Source: Flavobacteriaceae bacterium (lineage in GTDB: Bacteria; Bacteroidota; Bacteroidia; Flavobacteriales; Flavobacteriaceae). From it: a stretch of DNA of 47,427 nt. The position numbers and the translations under genes are program-made. The notes under the pieces are model-generated. The model searched no databases and was not told the DNA's origin. It saw only the letters and a program-made list of their open reading frames with translations. Location: positions 1 to 47,427 of the forward strand of contig CANFHX010000021.1 in assembly GCA_947446865.1 (NCBI GenBank), in the 5' to 3' direction. Below are positions 1 through 9,037 of this stretch, piece by piece; within the stretch, counting starts at the first letter, position 1, and each line of letters begins with the position of its first letter.

Positions 1-986
1 ATAAGAATTAAGTTGTTGTTGGAATAAAAGTTAACAGAATTATCTATTGAATAAGTAATTCTTTTAATGCCTTCGTCATAACATTTTAAAGCATTTGTAT
101 AATCTTTTTTATAAAAATACATTAACCCCATTAATGAAAAAGCATTGGCAGAATTAGAATCGTAATATCCCGAATATTTTTCATTTATAGATATTGAAGT
201 AGCATAGAAGTTTATAGCAATATCTGTATTTTTGATGAATTCCTTAGACGGCTCATCTTTCATCCTTTCTACACGATCTAAATTTGGTGCTGCCATTGAA
301 ATTAGTAGTCGCGATTTTTTTAAATTATCATAAGGGTATCTTTTGTTTAGGAAAGAATTAACGGAATCTCTAAATTGTATAGTATTATTGTAAGAAATAG
401 CTTTGAGTCTTATAGTAAATAAATGTGCATTATAAAAGATATAGGGGTCAACTTCTTTTTCATCTTTATGACTATAATAAATTTTTAAAGCACTATTTGT
501 AAAAATAAATGCTTTTTCTGCAATTCCTCTCATATTATAATATCGGCCTATATAAGAATAGTAGAGTGCTTTGTAAATTGCCTTTTTAGGTGCTGCTTTT
601 TTATAATAGCTGTAAAATAGTTTACACTCTGTTAAATAATCTTCTAATAAAAAGAGTTTGTCATAACAATTGGCTAATAATTGGTGGGTTTTAGCCAGTA
701 GTAAATAGTTTTTGATTTTTTCTTTATTTAAAAGAACTATGTTCTGCTTGAGAACCGCCATTGCTTTATAATTGGCACCTAAATCTAAGAAACAATCTGC
801 AATGCCATTTTGGGCAGTTACTCGCAATGATACCTCTTTGTTTTGTTTTGCTTCAGTTGTTATTTTTTCAAATAAAGGAATGGCTTGCTGGTAATTGGAT
901 CTATCGAGATAATTTTGCGCAATCTTTATCGATTGCCCATTAAGAGTCACTGAAATAAAGAATAAAATGTAAAGATAATTTCGCAA
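1..986 (-). CDS. TPR-repeat exported protein, 3' part cut by window edge
   Basis: An open frame on the minus strand runs from a TTG at 986-984 off the left edge (328 codons visible). The N-terminus reads LRNYLYILFFISVTLNGQS, a plausible signal peptide, followed by degenerate helical repeats (for example YQQAIPLFEKI and NYKAMAVLKQNI) typical of tetratricopeptide repeats. No in-frame ATG exists between the upstream stop (1059-1061) and the TTG, so TTG is the only sensible start. A weak -7-like TATACTTG lies about 25 bases upstream. The gene is divergent from another TPR regulator at 1440, and the missing C-terminus may carry a transmembrane segment plus a LuxR-type DNA-binding domain, as in that neighbour; this is inference. 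Partner and function are unknown. Confidence 0.7.
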   Translation of the reverse strand, partial: MRNYLYILFFISVTLNGQSIKIAQNYLDRSNYQQAIPLFEKITTEAKQNKEVSLRVTAQNGIADCFLDLGANYKAMAVLKQNIVLLNKEKIKNYLLLAKTHQLLANCYDKLFLLEDYLTECKLFYSYYKKAAPKKAIYKALYYSYIGRYYNMRGIAEKAFIFTNSALKIYYSHKDEKEVDPYIFYNAHLFTIRLKAISYNNTIQFRDSVNSFLNKRYPYDNLKKSRLLISMAAPNLDRVERMKDEPSKEFIKNTDIAINFYATSISINEKYSGYYDSNSANAFSLMGLMYFYKKDYTNALKCYDEGIKRITYSIDNSVNFYSNNNLIL

Positions 987-1196
987 GTTAATATTGTAAA
1001 TTGGGTTTGCAAGTATACCAAATTTTTGGCAACAAAACGTATCGGTAATGGAAATTTTTAAGAAAAATCAAGAAGGAATTTTATAGTATTTATAAAATAT
1101 ACGACAATCCTATTTATAGGACTTTGTGGAGTTCTCCTCAATGTTTGCAACATCATGATATTCTGATTGATTTTAGAAACTATTTATATTTATAAG

Positions 1197-1225
1197 AAGC
1201 TCTCCAAAAAATGGGAGCTTTTTTT
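1197..1225 (+). terminator. Orphan rho-independent terminator
   Basis: AAGCTC pairs with GAGCTT (1197-1202 / 1215-1220), extended by TCC/GG, followed by seven T on the plus strand. No protein gene ends before it, so it may close a short untranslated RNA starting somewhere after 1062, or be a remnant. Confidence 0.5.
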
Positions 1226-1346
1226 GGGATAAATTTTAAAATTAAGAGATTAATCCTTTTGAAGTAAAATGATAGCTAGTAGTAATAATGGCAAACTTCT
1301 AAAAAAACCAAATTTGGAGTGAACATTACTATTAAAATGTTTCTTT

Positions 1347-1380
1347 TTGTTGTCCTTTTTTTTAAAAAATAGGACAACAA
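1347..1380. repeat. 34-bp near-perfect palindrome upstream of TPR/LuxR regulator
   Basis: TTGTTGTCC (1347-1355) is the exact reverse complement of GGACAACAA (1372-1380). The T/A-rich centre is also self-complementary except for one base pair, making a 34-base palindrome. It lies 59 bases before the ATG at 1440. No T-run follows it, so it looks more like an operator or cruciform than a terminator. Confidence 0.6.
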
Positions 1381-1439
1381 TATTTGAATTAATTCAAAAG
1401 AAATCCATTAATTTGTTAACAAATCAAAATCCTAATAAA

Positions 1440-3317
1440 ATGAATCGAATTATTTTAAAAATCATCCTTCCATTCCTTTTCATTTTTATTCAATTTGGTT
1501 GTCAAAATCCAAAGCAGGAGGAATTAAATACTGTTCCGTCGAAACAAAATTTCAATATAGTAACAACGGATGCTAATTTTAAAAATTTAAGCGCCTCAGA
1601 ACAATGGGATTATGTAATTGAAATCGTTGAAACCCCTTACACAAATTCAGAGGAGGTTGAACAATGGCTTTTAAAAAAATGGGCTGCAAATTCTTTTAAA
1701 GTAGATGCACTAGACGAGACTACGTTAGGTAAAATTAACTTAGCCTTGTATCATTCCAATTATTCAATTTTGGGAAAAAAAATCGCCTATTTTACCATTT
1801 ATTCTAATTTTGGGAAAACTCACACAAAAGCTCACGCAACTGCCGCTGCAATTCTCCTCTCCGAATACAACTTTCTTAAACAAAAAGACAGTTTACAATT
1901 GTATGTCAATTTTCTTAAAAAAGAAATAGCGACAGACACCACCAAATGGCTAAAAATAAAATACTACGAAAACAAAGCCAATCTAGCAGACTTAAATGGA
2001 AAATTTTTTGCTGCAGGGGTTAATTACCAAAAAGCTATTGAACTAACAAATCCAAAGGATAAGTTGAACTTAAGTATCCTCTATCAAGATTTAGCTGTTA
2101 TGTATTCCAATATTAGTTACTACGATAAAGCTTATACTTATATAAAAAAGGCAGTTAAATTAGAAGGCGTGGACAGCATAAAAATAAATGGACTCAATAT
2201 TTATGGAGTAATTCAATATAGATCTGGAGATTATAAAGGTGCCGAGCAAACCTACAATAACATAATTACTAAAGCATTAAAAGAAAATTCAAGCGGCATA
2301 CTAGCGCAAACCTATTCTAATTTTGGCAACCTTAAATGCCGTCAAAATAAATTTGATGAAGCTATAAATTATTTTTCATCTTCGGATTCTATTTGCAAAT
2401 TACTGGACATTGAGATTGGTTTTTTAATCAATCACATTAATCGATCGGATGTATATTATTTTCAAAAAAATTATTCCAAAGCATTAACCGAACTTAAAAA
2501 AGCGGAAGATATAATTGTTATTTATGATAATCCCAAAATTAAAATGGAATTATACCAAGCAATCAGTAAAAATTATGATGGACAAGGAGAAGAAAATCTT
2601 GCTAATAAATACTTTCGTAAATACACAACGTTAAAAGAAGATTATATAGGAGATTTACCACGAAGCGTTATTTCGGAATGGGAATTAGCAAACGAAACAG
2701 AAATAAAAAATAAGCAATCTTCTGAATTTGAATTGACCTCTCAAAAGCAAAAAAATAAGTACTATTTAATTACAATAGCGGGTGCTATTATATGCTTACT
2801 ATTAGTATGCTTTTTGTTTTATTATAAATTCAAAAAAGAAAAGGAAAAAGAAAGAATAATTATAGAAAAAAACAAAATATCGTTTGAATTGGAATTAAAA
2901 TCCAAACAACTTATTTCAGAATCTTTAAATACAATTTCTATTCAAAACACCAAAGATTGGATTAATGAAGAACTAGAACTAATAATTCAAGAATTACCCA
3001 AAATACACCAACAAAAAATTATTAGTTTAAGCCGAAATTTAAAGAGCAATCATGTCAATCAATTTTTAGAAGAATTCGAAACCCGATTTACCGGCGTATA
3101 TGAAGAGTTCTTCGAAAAAATTAAAACCATTGCCCCTAATTTAACTTCTAATGAGTTGCGAATTTGTGCCTTAATGCGAGTAAATATTTCAACTAAAGAA
3201 ATGGCCGTGCTTACTAACCGAACCATAGGCACTATTGAAAATATTCGCAGCACTATTCGGAAAAAACTTTGCCTGGAAGAGCAATCCAATTTACAGGAAT
3301 TTATAATAAATTTATAA
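1440..3317 (+). CDS. TPR-repeat membrane regulator with LuxR-type C-terminal HTH
   Basis: A 625-residue protein from ATG 1440, which gives a lipoprotein-like signal MNRIILKIILPFLFIFIQFGC with Cys21. The middle (about residues 120-430) is built of TPR-type helices (YDKAYTYIKKAVKLEG, KALTELKKAEDI). One membrane segment follows (YYLITIAGAIICLLLVCFLF), then a charged coiled coil, then a C-terminal GerE/LuxR-like helix-turn-helix (LTSNELRICALMRVNISTKEMA, GTIENIRSTIRKKL). This TPR-TM-HTH layout is common in Bacteroidota and is thought to couple an envelope signal to transcription. If the lipobox is used, the HTH ends up on the cytoplasmic side after the single membrane pass. It lies 148 bases upstream of the giant adhesin in the same direction, so it is a natural candidate regulator of that gene (inference). 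Confidence 0.8.
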   Translation: MNRIILKIILPFLFIFIQFGCQNPKQEELNTVPSKQNFNIVTTDANFKNLSASEQWDYVIEIVETPYTNSEEVEQWLLKKWAANSFKVDALDETTLGKINLALYHSNYSILGKKIAYFTIYSNFGKTHTKAHATAAAILLSEYNFLKQKDSLQLYVNFLKKEIATDTTKWLKIKYYENKANLADLNGKFFAAGVNYQKAIELTNPKDKLNLSILYQDLAVMYSNISYYDKAYTYIKKAVKLEGVDSIKINGLNIYGVIQYRSGDYKGAEQTYNNIITKALKENSSGILAQTYSNFGNLKCRQNKFDEAINYFSSSDSICKLLDIEIGFLINHINRSDVYYFQKNYSKALTELKKAEDIIVIYDNPKIKMELYQAISKNYDGQGEENLANKYFRKYTTLKEDYIGDLPRSVISEWELANETEIKNKQSSEFELTSQKQKNKYYLITIAGAIICLLLVCFLFYYKFKKEKEKERIIIEKNKISFELELKSKQLISESLNTISIQNTKDWINEELELIIQELPKIHQQKIISLSRNLKSNHVNQFLEEFETRFTGVYEEFFEKIKTIAPNLTSNELRICALMRVNISTKEMAVLTNRTIGTIENIRSTIRKKLCLEEQSNLQEFIINL

Positions 3318-3359
3318 ATTTATGTAAAACACTATTTTTAAGTATACTATATAAAAAGC

Positions 3360-3410
3360 ATGAGTATTATATGAGTATAAATAATTCTTGTATGAGTATT
3401 TCATGAGTGT
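3360..3410 (+). promoter_or_regulatory. Helically phased direct repeats upstream of the adhesin
   Basis: Four copies of an octamer lie on one face of the helix: ATGAGTAT at 3360, 3371 and 3392, and ATGAGTGT at 3403. Start-to-start distances are 11, 21 and 11 bp. Tandem repeats with an 11-bp period are the layout used by OmpR/PhoB-family response regulators, and ~21-bp spacing is used by LytTR proteins, so this is a likely activator array for the adhesin gene. The protein that binds it is unknown. Confidence 0.6.
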
Positions 3411-3464
3411 TAATTATTGCCAAAAAAGAATATTAGCCATTCTTTTGCGGCAATAATTAACACT
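3406..3464 (+). promoter_or_regulatory. Long hairpin abutting the adhesin start codon
   Basis: AGTGTTAATTATTGCC (3406-3421) is perfectly complementary to 3449-3464. Inside it AAAAGAAT (3424-3431) pairs with ATTCTTTT (3439-3446) around loop ATTAGCC, with only a two-base mismatch between the stems. The stem ends one base before the ATG at 3466. In RNA it would form a long stem directly before the start codon; in DNA it could be an operator or a mobile-element scar. The left arm overlaps the last phased octamer. Confidence 0.65.
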
Positions 3465-3465
3465 T

Positions 3466-6400
3466 ATGAAAAATTCATTTTTAAGCATTGTTGTACTTTT
3501 ATTTTTCGGAAGTACTCTTTCTGCACAACACCTTACAATTTCAAGCACAGGAGAAACAACTTCGCCTGGCACAAACTGGAGTATTATCGGAAACGCATTG
3601 TACATTGGTAACAGTGGTTCTGCATCCATCAATACAAGCGTAATTACCAATCATCTTCAGAACACGGGTGACTTAACAATCAATCTTCCTTGGCAAAGTG
3701 GAGTTGCACGTCACACCTACATTAACAACACCATTGCCTATTTGGGTTCTAATGCGAGAACATTAACAATTCAAAGCGCGAACGATATCATTTTTACGAA
3801 TGCAACGGGAATCACCTCTTCAACGGCAAGTTTAAACGTAGTTCTGCGATCAGCAACGGGTTTGAGTTTAGGCGCACCAGATAACGGCATCGTTAAAATG
3901 GATGGTATAAATATAGACACCAAAGGCGGACATTTCTGGGTTGGTGGTGGCACCGGAAACACAACATGGAACGGGTTGACGGTTGGTAATTCTTACGCTG
4001 TCACTTGGTTGGACGATCTGCCTGGGATTTCTATTTTTGGTTCTTCGATTGCAACAAATGGCGGGAACATATATATGAATGGTCAATCGTGGAACTCGGG
4101 TGATGCTGACGGGATAAACTATGGAATCAACTTTGAGAACTCCGTTATGTCGTCAGGAACCGGAACCATTTATTTTGCAGGTGGGGTTTATGGTCAATAT
4201 ACCAATGGAACGGGGATGCGTGTCTACGGTACCACTACTACTTCTATTACTTCGACCACGGGTGCCATTTATATATACGGTTACGGTACCGATTCTGCTA
4301 CCAACGGAAATGCAGGGAGAACTGCAACCACGATTCAGGGAACTGCGTCCATCAAATCGGAATCGGGAGCCATCTCGGTAATTGGTGAATCAAACTTTGC
4401 ATCAGCTGTAGACAAAGAAGGATTAATGATTGTCACTGGAGCAGCGATTTGTTCCAAGACGGGAAACATTACCTTACGTGGTACCAACACCATGGAAACT
4501 TCCGGCCAATACTCCAATTCTATTCGTTTTGATGCAGCTAATGCGGTCAATTCTATTCGTATTGGATATGACGGAACCAACGCTTATTCTGGAAATATCA
4601 CTATTGAAGGAAACTCAATTTACCAAAGAAATACCAATGCAGGAGCCGGTTCAATTGCCGTGCAAACCTCAGGGACACTAACCATTCAGCCTACCGGAAC
4701 CGCATTTACGTACATGCGTGCGGGTAATGCAGGCACCTTAACTTTTGACAACGACTGGAATTTTGGAACCAACTTGGGTGGTTTTGTATATGGGAAGTCC
4801 ACGAACACGACCGCATTAACTTATAGCAATGCCTTGACTACAAACGGCCCAATTACAATGTATGCGGGGGCTCTGGATCAGAGTGGTGCAATTTCGTCAA
4901 GTGGTGCAATTACATTTAATTGTGTCTCTTTTTCGTTGGGTGATGGCATAAATTTATCCACGAGTACAGCTTCTAATATTACGATTAATGCCAATGGTAA
5001 TTTTGGCACTGCTGGGTCAAATCGCCGCACCATAAGCAGTAATAACGGTAGTATCATTATCCATGCTGATAAAGATGCCAATGGTTCAGGCACGTTAGAC
5101 CTTGATTACCTCACTTTCAGCCCAGGCACCGGTGCCACAATAATAAGAGGGGAAACAGTAAGTTTTTTTCCTGGAAGTGTTTCAGGTCCGTATATCAACG
5201 GAACCGGTAGTTTTACTTTTCAACCGAGCGATGCTTCATTTACTCCAACTGTTAATACCTCGTGGTTTGAAATAGATCAAGATAACAATGGTATTGGTGG
5301 ATTGACCATTGGGAAAGCTGGTAGTATTGCCGACATTATACAGGATAGAGCCATTTCTATTGCAGGACCTGTAAACATGTATGGTAATAACATCACCATT
5401 AGCTCCGCTTTAACAGCAACCAACAGCAACATTAATTTATATGCTGCTGTTGCAGTAACACAGTCTGCTGCTCTAACCGCTAATGGATTGGATCTAAACG
5501 GAACAGGAACGTACACACTTACCAATACTTCTAATAATATCGCTACCCTTTCAGGAGGTTCGTCATCCTCGAAACTAGGAAGTCTTTCACTTGTTGATGC
5601 TAGCGGAGGTTTAGCGATAGGTGCTTTAACCAATACAGGGATAACCGCTTCAGGCACCATAGCAGTAGCAACATTGAACGGAGATATTACACTTGCCAAT
5701 AACATAAAAACAGATAACATCTCTTCTAGTGCCGTCACTATTAATGCCGGACAATCAAGAAGTATTGGGGATGCTATTGGAGGGAATATTATTGTTTCAG
5801 GATCACCAGTTATTAGTACAGGAACTAATGGTATAATTAAATTATTTAGTGGAAGAGAAGCCGAAAGTACTGGGCTAACCGCTTTTGTTAGTGGCGCAAC
5901 TAATGTTAGGCTTGGAGTTGATGAAACAACAGCCACATTTGCACCAGTTCTAGCCAATAATAACAAATATGCATTATATAGATTTAATGATGCAACTATA
6001 GGAGGTATTACAATTGTAAGTTCAGGTGGAGTTACTGTTAATAATGGTTGGGAGTTTGTAAACAACACCATTATACCAACTACGGCTGCTGCAATAAGTA
6101 TTGATGCCTCGGTTCTTCAAAATTATTTATTAACCAACCCTTTGACAGTTAGGGCGGGTTCTATAACCTTTAATACTAACCTTGTCAATTCAACTGCCAA
6201 TCAGTTGACATTAAATTCTTATACATTTATAAACAACACCGCAGCAACTACAATTACTACAGCAGGTGGAAATGTAGTAATGGCATCGAATACTGATGAT
6301 GCTACCGATAATGATACCACTACCAATGGATATATTCAATTCTCAAGCGGTTTAACCATGACCACTAATGGTGGGAATATTACTCTTGGAGGAGGAGATG

Positions 6401-8262
6401 CTTCTGCAAGCGGATATGCTTTAGGTACTAGTGCCTATCCTTATGAAGGACTTAGAGTAGATGGTACAATAAATTTGAATTCGGGCGGAGGAAATATCAT
6501 AATGCGTGGCAAGTCGTATGCGATTAGTACCCTTTCAGGTTCGTGGGGGATGGGTTTTTGGAATCTTTCTACGGGTTCAATTACTAGTGGCACAGGTACG
6601 ATTACCCTGGATGGGTTTTCACAATCATATAATGGCACACATAACGCCGGAATATACACTTACGGAGCTCTTACTGTAACTTCTGCCAATACTACTGCGG
6701 ATGCCATAAAACTGATTGGGAAAGGAACAGGAAATGGTAATGAAGCATGGGCAATAGAGGCTGAAAGTGCCTTATCGCTTATTGCAACTGGCGAGGGTGG
6801 TGGTATTACCATGAGTTCCTCACAACAAAATACAGCAAGTAACTTAGATATTGTTTTGCGTGGGGAAGTAAATATACTTGCAAAAAGCGGCCCGATTAAT
6901 TTATTAGGTGGACAGTCCAGCGGTATTGCCAATGGAAGTATGTGGATTGGAGGCGCCATGTTCATAGGCTCTAAAGCCCTTAGTGCTGTTCCTACTAGTT
7001 CAAGTAACATTGTCATTCAATATGATAAGTACACATTGGTTTCCTATCCAAATGTTGCTACCTCAGGTACCGCTCTATGGAAGCCAGTGTCAGCAAGTTT
7101 TGGACAAGAAGTACTTACTTCTTGGTTCAATTGGAATCAAAATAGCCAAACAATGTCTGGGCTAACGATTGGAAAGCCGGATAATACTTCAACTATTACA
7201 CACCAGACTAATGCAATTACAGTAGCCGGACCAGTATCCATTTATGGTGGAGCTTTAGCATTTAACAGTGTACTAACAGCAACCAACAACAACATTAATT
7301 TATATGCTTCTGGCGCTGTAACACAAACTGCTGCACTAAGCGCTAATGGATTAGATCTTAATGGAACGGGAACGTACACACTTACCAATACTTCTAATGC
7401 TATATCTACCCTTTCAGGAGGAAGTAGCACCTCTAAATTGGGAAGTCTTTCATTTGTAGATGCTAGTGGAGGTTTAACTCTAGGTGCTTTAACCAATACG
7501 GGGATAACTGCTTCAGGCGCCATCTCGGTTGCAACATTTAACGGAGATATTACACTTTCTAATAACATACAAACAGATAACGCTACTTCTAGCGCTGTCA
7601 TCATTAATGCTGGACAATCAAGAAGTCTAGGCGATGCTGAAGGGGGAAATATTCTGATTTCTGGATCACCAGTTATTACTACAGGTGTTAATGGTATAAC
7701 TAAATTATTTAGTGGTAGAGAAGCCGAAAGTACGGGACTTACTTCTTATGTAGGGGGCAGTGCAAATGTGCGCAATAGTGTGGATGAAACGACAGTTACC
7801 TTTTCACCAGTATTGAGTGCAGGCAATAAACATGCACTGTATCGATATGATGCCACCTTATTTGGAGGTTTGACTGTGGTAGCCTCAGGTGGTGCGGCTA
7901 TTAATAATGGTTGGGAATTTGTAAATAATACCATACAGCCAACCTCTGCTACGGCAGTAAGCGTTAACGCTTCGGTGGTAAATGCCTATTTAATAGCGAA
8001 TCCTTTAACGATACGTGCGGGGAGCATCACATTTAATGCCAATGTAACAGGAACAAATGCCAATAATCTTTCCATATTATCGAATACATATATTGATAAT
8101 TCATCGGCTACTACCATTACTACTCAGGGAGGGAATGTTTTATTTGCTTCCAATGTAGATGATACTACTGATGGGGAATCGACAACTAATGGATACATCC
8201 AATTGAGACAAGGAATTACAATTAACACCAATGGGGGGAACATCACCTTTGGGGGGGGGTAA
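3466..8262 (+). CDS. Giant T9SS beta-repeat adhesin, N-terminal part (frame ends at G9 tract)
   Basis: 1598 residues. A signal peptide (MKNSFLSIVVLLFFGSTLSAQ) is followed by low-complexity beta-strand repeats rich in T, N, S, G and A (GNITLRG, GLTIGK, GGNITLGGG), as in filamentous-haemagglutinin-like or beta-strand-repeat surface proteins of Flavobacteriia. From residue about 611 it contains one complete ~620-residue module (5299-7158) and the start of a second. The frame stops at TAA 8260-8262, immediately after nine G; removing one G continues smoothly into the next segment (GGGNTSGSDYSLG, matching GGGDASASGYALG in the first module). The intact protein would span 3466-12798 (about 3,110 residues), be exported by Sec and cross the outer membrane by T9SS. 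As it stands, this piece lacks the sorting domain and could not be surface-anchored by T9SS. Confidence 0.85.
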   Translation: MKNSFLSIVVLLFFGSTLSAQHLTISSTGETTSPGTNWSIIGNALYIGNSGSASINTSVITNHLQNTGDLTINLPWQSGVARHTYINNTIAYLGSNARTLTIQSANDIIFTNATGITSSTASLNVVLRSATGLSLGAPDNGIVKMDGINIDTKGGHFWVGGGTGNTTWNGLTVGNSYAVTWLDDLPGISIFGSSIATNGGNIYMNGQSWNSGDADGINYGINFENSVMSSGTGTIYFAGGVYGQYTNGTGMRVYGTTTTSITSTTGAIYIYGYGTDSATNGNAGRTATTIQGTASIKSESGAISVIGESNFASAVDKEGLMIVTGAAICSKTGNITLRGTNTMETSGQYSNSIRFDAANAVNSIRIGYDGTNAYSGNITIEGNSIYQRNTNAGAGSIAVQTSGTLTIQPTGTAFTYMRAGNAGTLTFDNDWNFGTNLGGFVYGKSTNTTALTYSNALTTNGPITMYAGALDQSGAISSSGAITFNCVSFSLGDGINLSTSTASNITINANGNFGTAGSNRRTISSNNGSIIIHADKDANGSGTLDLDYLTFSPGTGATIIRGETVSFFPGSVSGPYINGTGSFTFQPSDASFTPTVNTSWFEIDQDNNGIGGLTIGKAGSIADIIQDRAISIAGPVNMYGNNITISSALTATNSNINLYAAVAVTQSAALTANGLDLNGTGTYTLTNTSNNIATLSGGSSSSKLGSLSLVDASGGLAIGALTNTGITASGTIAVATLNGDITLANNIKTDNISSSAVTINAGQSRSIGDAIGGNIIVSGSPVISTGTNGIIKLFSGREAESTGLTAFVSGATNVRLGVDETTATFAPVLANNNKYALYRFNDATIGGITIVSSGGVTVNNGWEFVNNTIIPTTAAAISIDASVLQNYLLTNPLTVRAGSITFNTNLVNSTANQLTLNSYTFINNTAATTITTAGGNVVMASNTDDATDNDTTTNGYIQFSSGLTMTTNGGNITLGGGDASASGYALGTSAYPYEGLRVDGTINLNSGGGNIIMRGKSYAISTLSGSWGMGFWNLSTGSITSGTGTITLDGFSQSYNGTHNAGIYTYGALTVTSANTTADAIKLIGKGTGNGNEAWAIEAESALSLIATGEGGGITMSSSQQNTASNLDIVLRGEVNILAKSGPINLLGGQSSGIANGSMWIGGAMFIGSKALSAVPTSSSNIVIQYDKYTLVSYPNVATSGTALWKPVSASFGQEVLTSWFNWNQNSQTMSGLTIGKPDNTSTITHQTNAITVAGPVSIYGGALAFNSVLTATNNNINLYASGAVTQTAALSANGLDLNGTGTYTLTNTSNAISTLSGGSSTSKLGSLSFVDASGGLTLGALTNTGITASGAISVATFNGDITLSNNIQTDNATSSAVIINAGQSRSLGDAEGGNILISGSPVITTGVNGITKLFSGREAESTGLTSYVGGSANVRNSVDETTVTFSPVLSAGNKHALYRYDATLFGGLTVVASGGAAINNGWEFVNNTIQPTSATAVSVNASVVNAYLIANPLTIRAGSITFNANVTGTNANNLSILSNTYIDNSSATTITTQGGNVLFASNVDDTTDGESTTNGYIQLRQGITINTNGGNITFGGG

Positions 8263-9037
8263 TACCTCTGGTAGCGATTATTCTTTAGGGTCTTCAAATA
8301 TGGCCTACACTGAGGGTATCCGTTTTGATGTTACTATTGCTTTAAATTCTGGAAACGGAAATATTGCACTTCGAGGAAAATCTTATGCAATGGGTGTTTA
8401 TACAGATTGGGGCGCATCTGGAGTTGGGTTTTATTATTTTTCTGGCGCTACTGGAATAATTAATAGTGGCACGGGTTCAATAACTATTGATGGAATTAGT
8501 CAGACGAACACAAGTACTTATGCTTCTGGAATTTATAGTATGCATGATATGACTATTACCTCTGCTAATACAACTGCTGCTGCCATTCGTTTAATAGGTA
8601 AAGCTACAGGTGCAAGTGGTGATGCAGTGGGAATAGAAACAGAAAGTGTCTTTTCGGTATTAGCTACTGGTGAAGGAGGAGGAATTACTATTAGCTCTTC
8701 ACAACAAATTGCCGATTTTTATGATGTGCTTTTTAGAGGAGAAACTAATATATTGGCAAAAAGCGGTCCTATTCAATTGTTAGGAAAACAAGATGGTGGT
8801 GTGGCAAACGGAAGATGGTATATTAATAATAATTCCTTTTTGGGTTCTAAAGCCTTAAGCGCAGTTCCTACAAGTTCTAGTCCTATAACGATTCAATATG
8901 ACCTGTATAATTTTAGTGGCTATAATCCGAAATTAGCAACTTCTGGAACACTTAATTGGAAACCCGCTTCAACAAGTTTTGGACAAAATGTGCAAACCGA
9001 TTGGTTCGCCTGGAGTCAGAATAGTCAAACATTGAGT
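5299..9037 (+). repeat. Two tandem ~1.86-1.88 kb coding modules in the adhesin
   Basis: The phrase GLTIGK marks module starts at 5299, 7159 and 9038. Modules 1 (1860 bp) and 2 (1879 bp) share the same order of phrases: VTQxAALxANGLDLNGTG, SGREAESTGLT, NNGWEFVNNTI, GGNITxGGG, SLxATGEGGGIT, GSKALSAVPTSSS. Module 2 is one base longer than a multiple of three (1878 = 3 x 626), which agrees with one extra G in the 8251-8259 tract. A third, shorter and more divergent repeat begins at 9038. Confidence 0.8.

Larger units (their letters stand above)
987..1439. other. Divergent intergenic region between two TPR genes
   Basis: About 450 bases without a convincing gene. It holds a plus-strand terminator-like hairpin (1197-1225) with no recognisable gene before it, and a 34-base near-perfect palindrome (1347-1380) upstream of the next gene. 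An in-frame TTG at 1347 would extend that gene by 31 residues, but it falls inside the palindrome and precedes a much better lipoprotein start at 1440. Confidence 0.6.

Noticed and set aside
1347..1439. N-terminal extension of the TPR/LuxR regulator from TTG 1347
   Set aside because: It would be encoded by a 34-bp palindrome and places 31 residues before a good lipoprotein signal; ATG 1440 fits better.
3360..3410. CRISPR-like array
   Set aside because: The repeats are only 8 bp with 3-13 bp spacers and there are no cas genes; a regulator array explains the phasing.
5277..6071. 264-residue open frame on the minus strand inside the adhesin
   Set aside because: It is antisense to a clear repeat protein, with repetitive low-complexity composition dictated by the sense codons. 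Similar antisense frames (6660-7016, 7242-7604, 10333-10719) recur in the same repeats.
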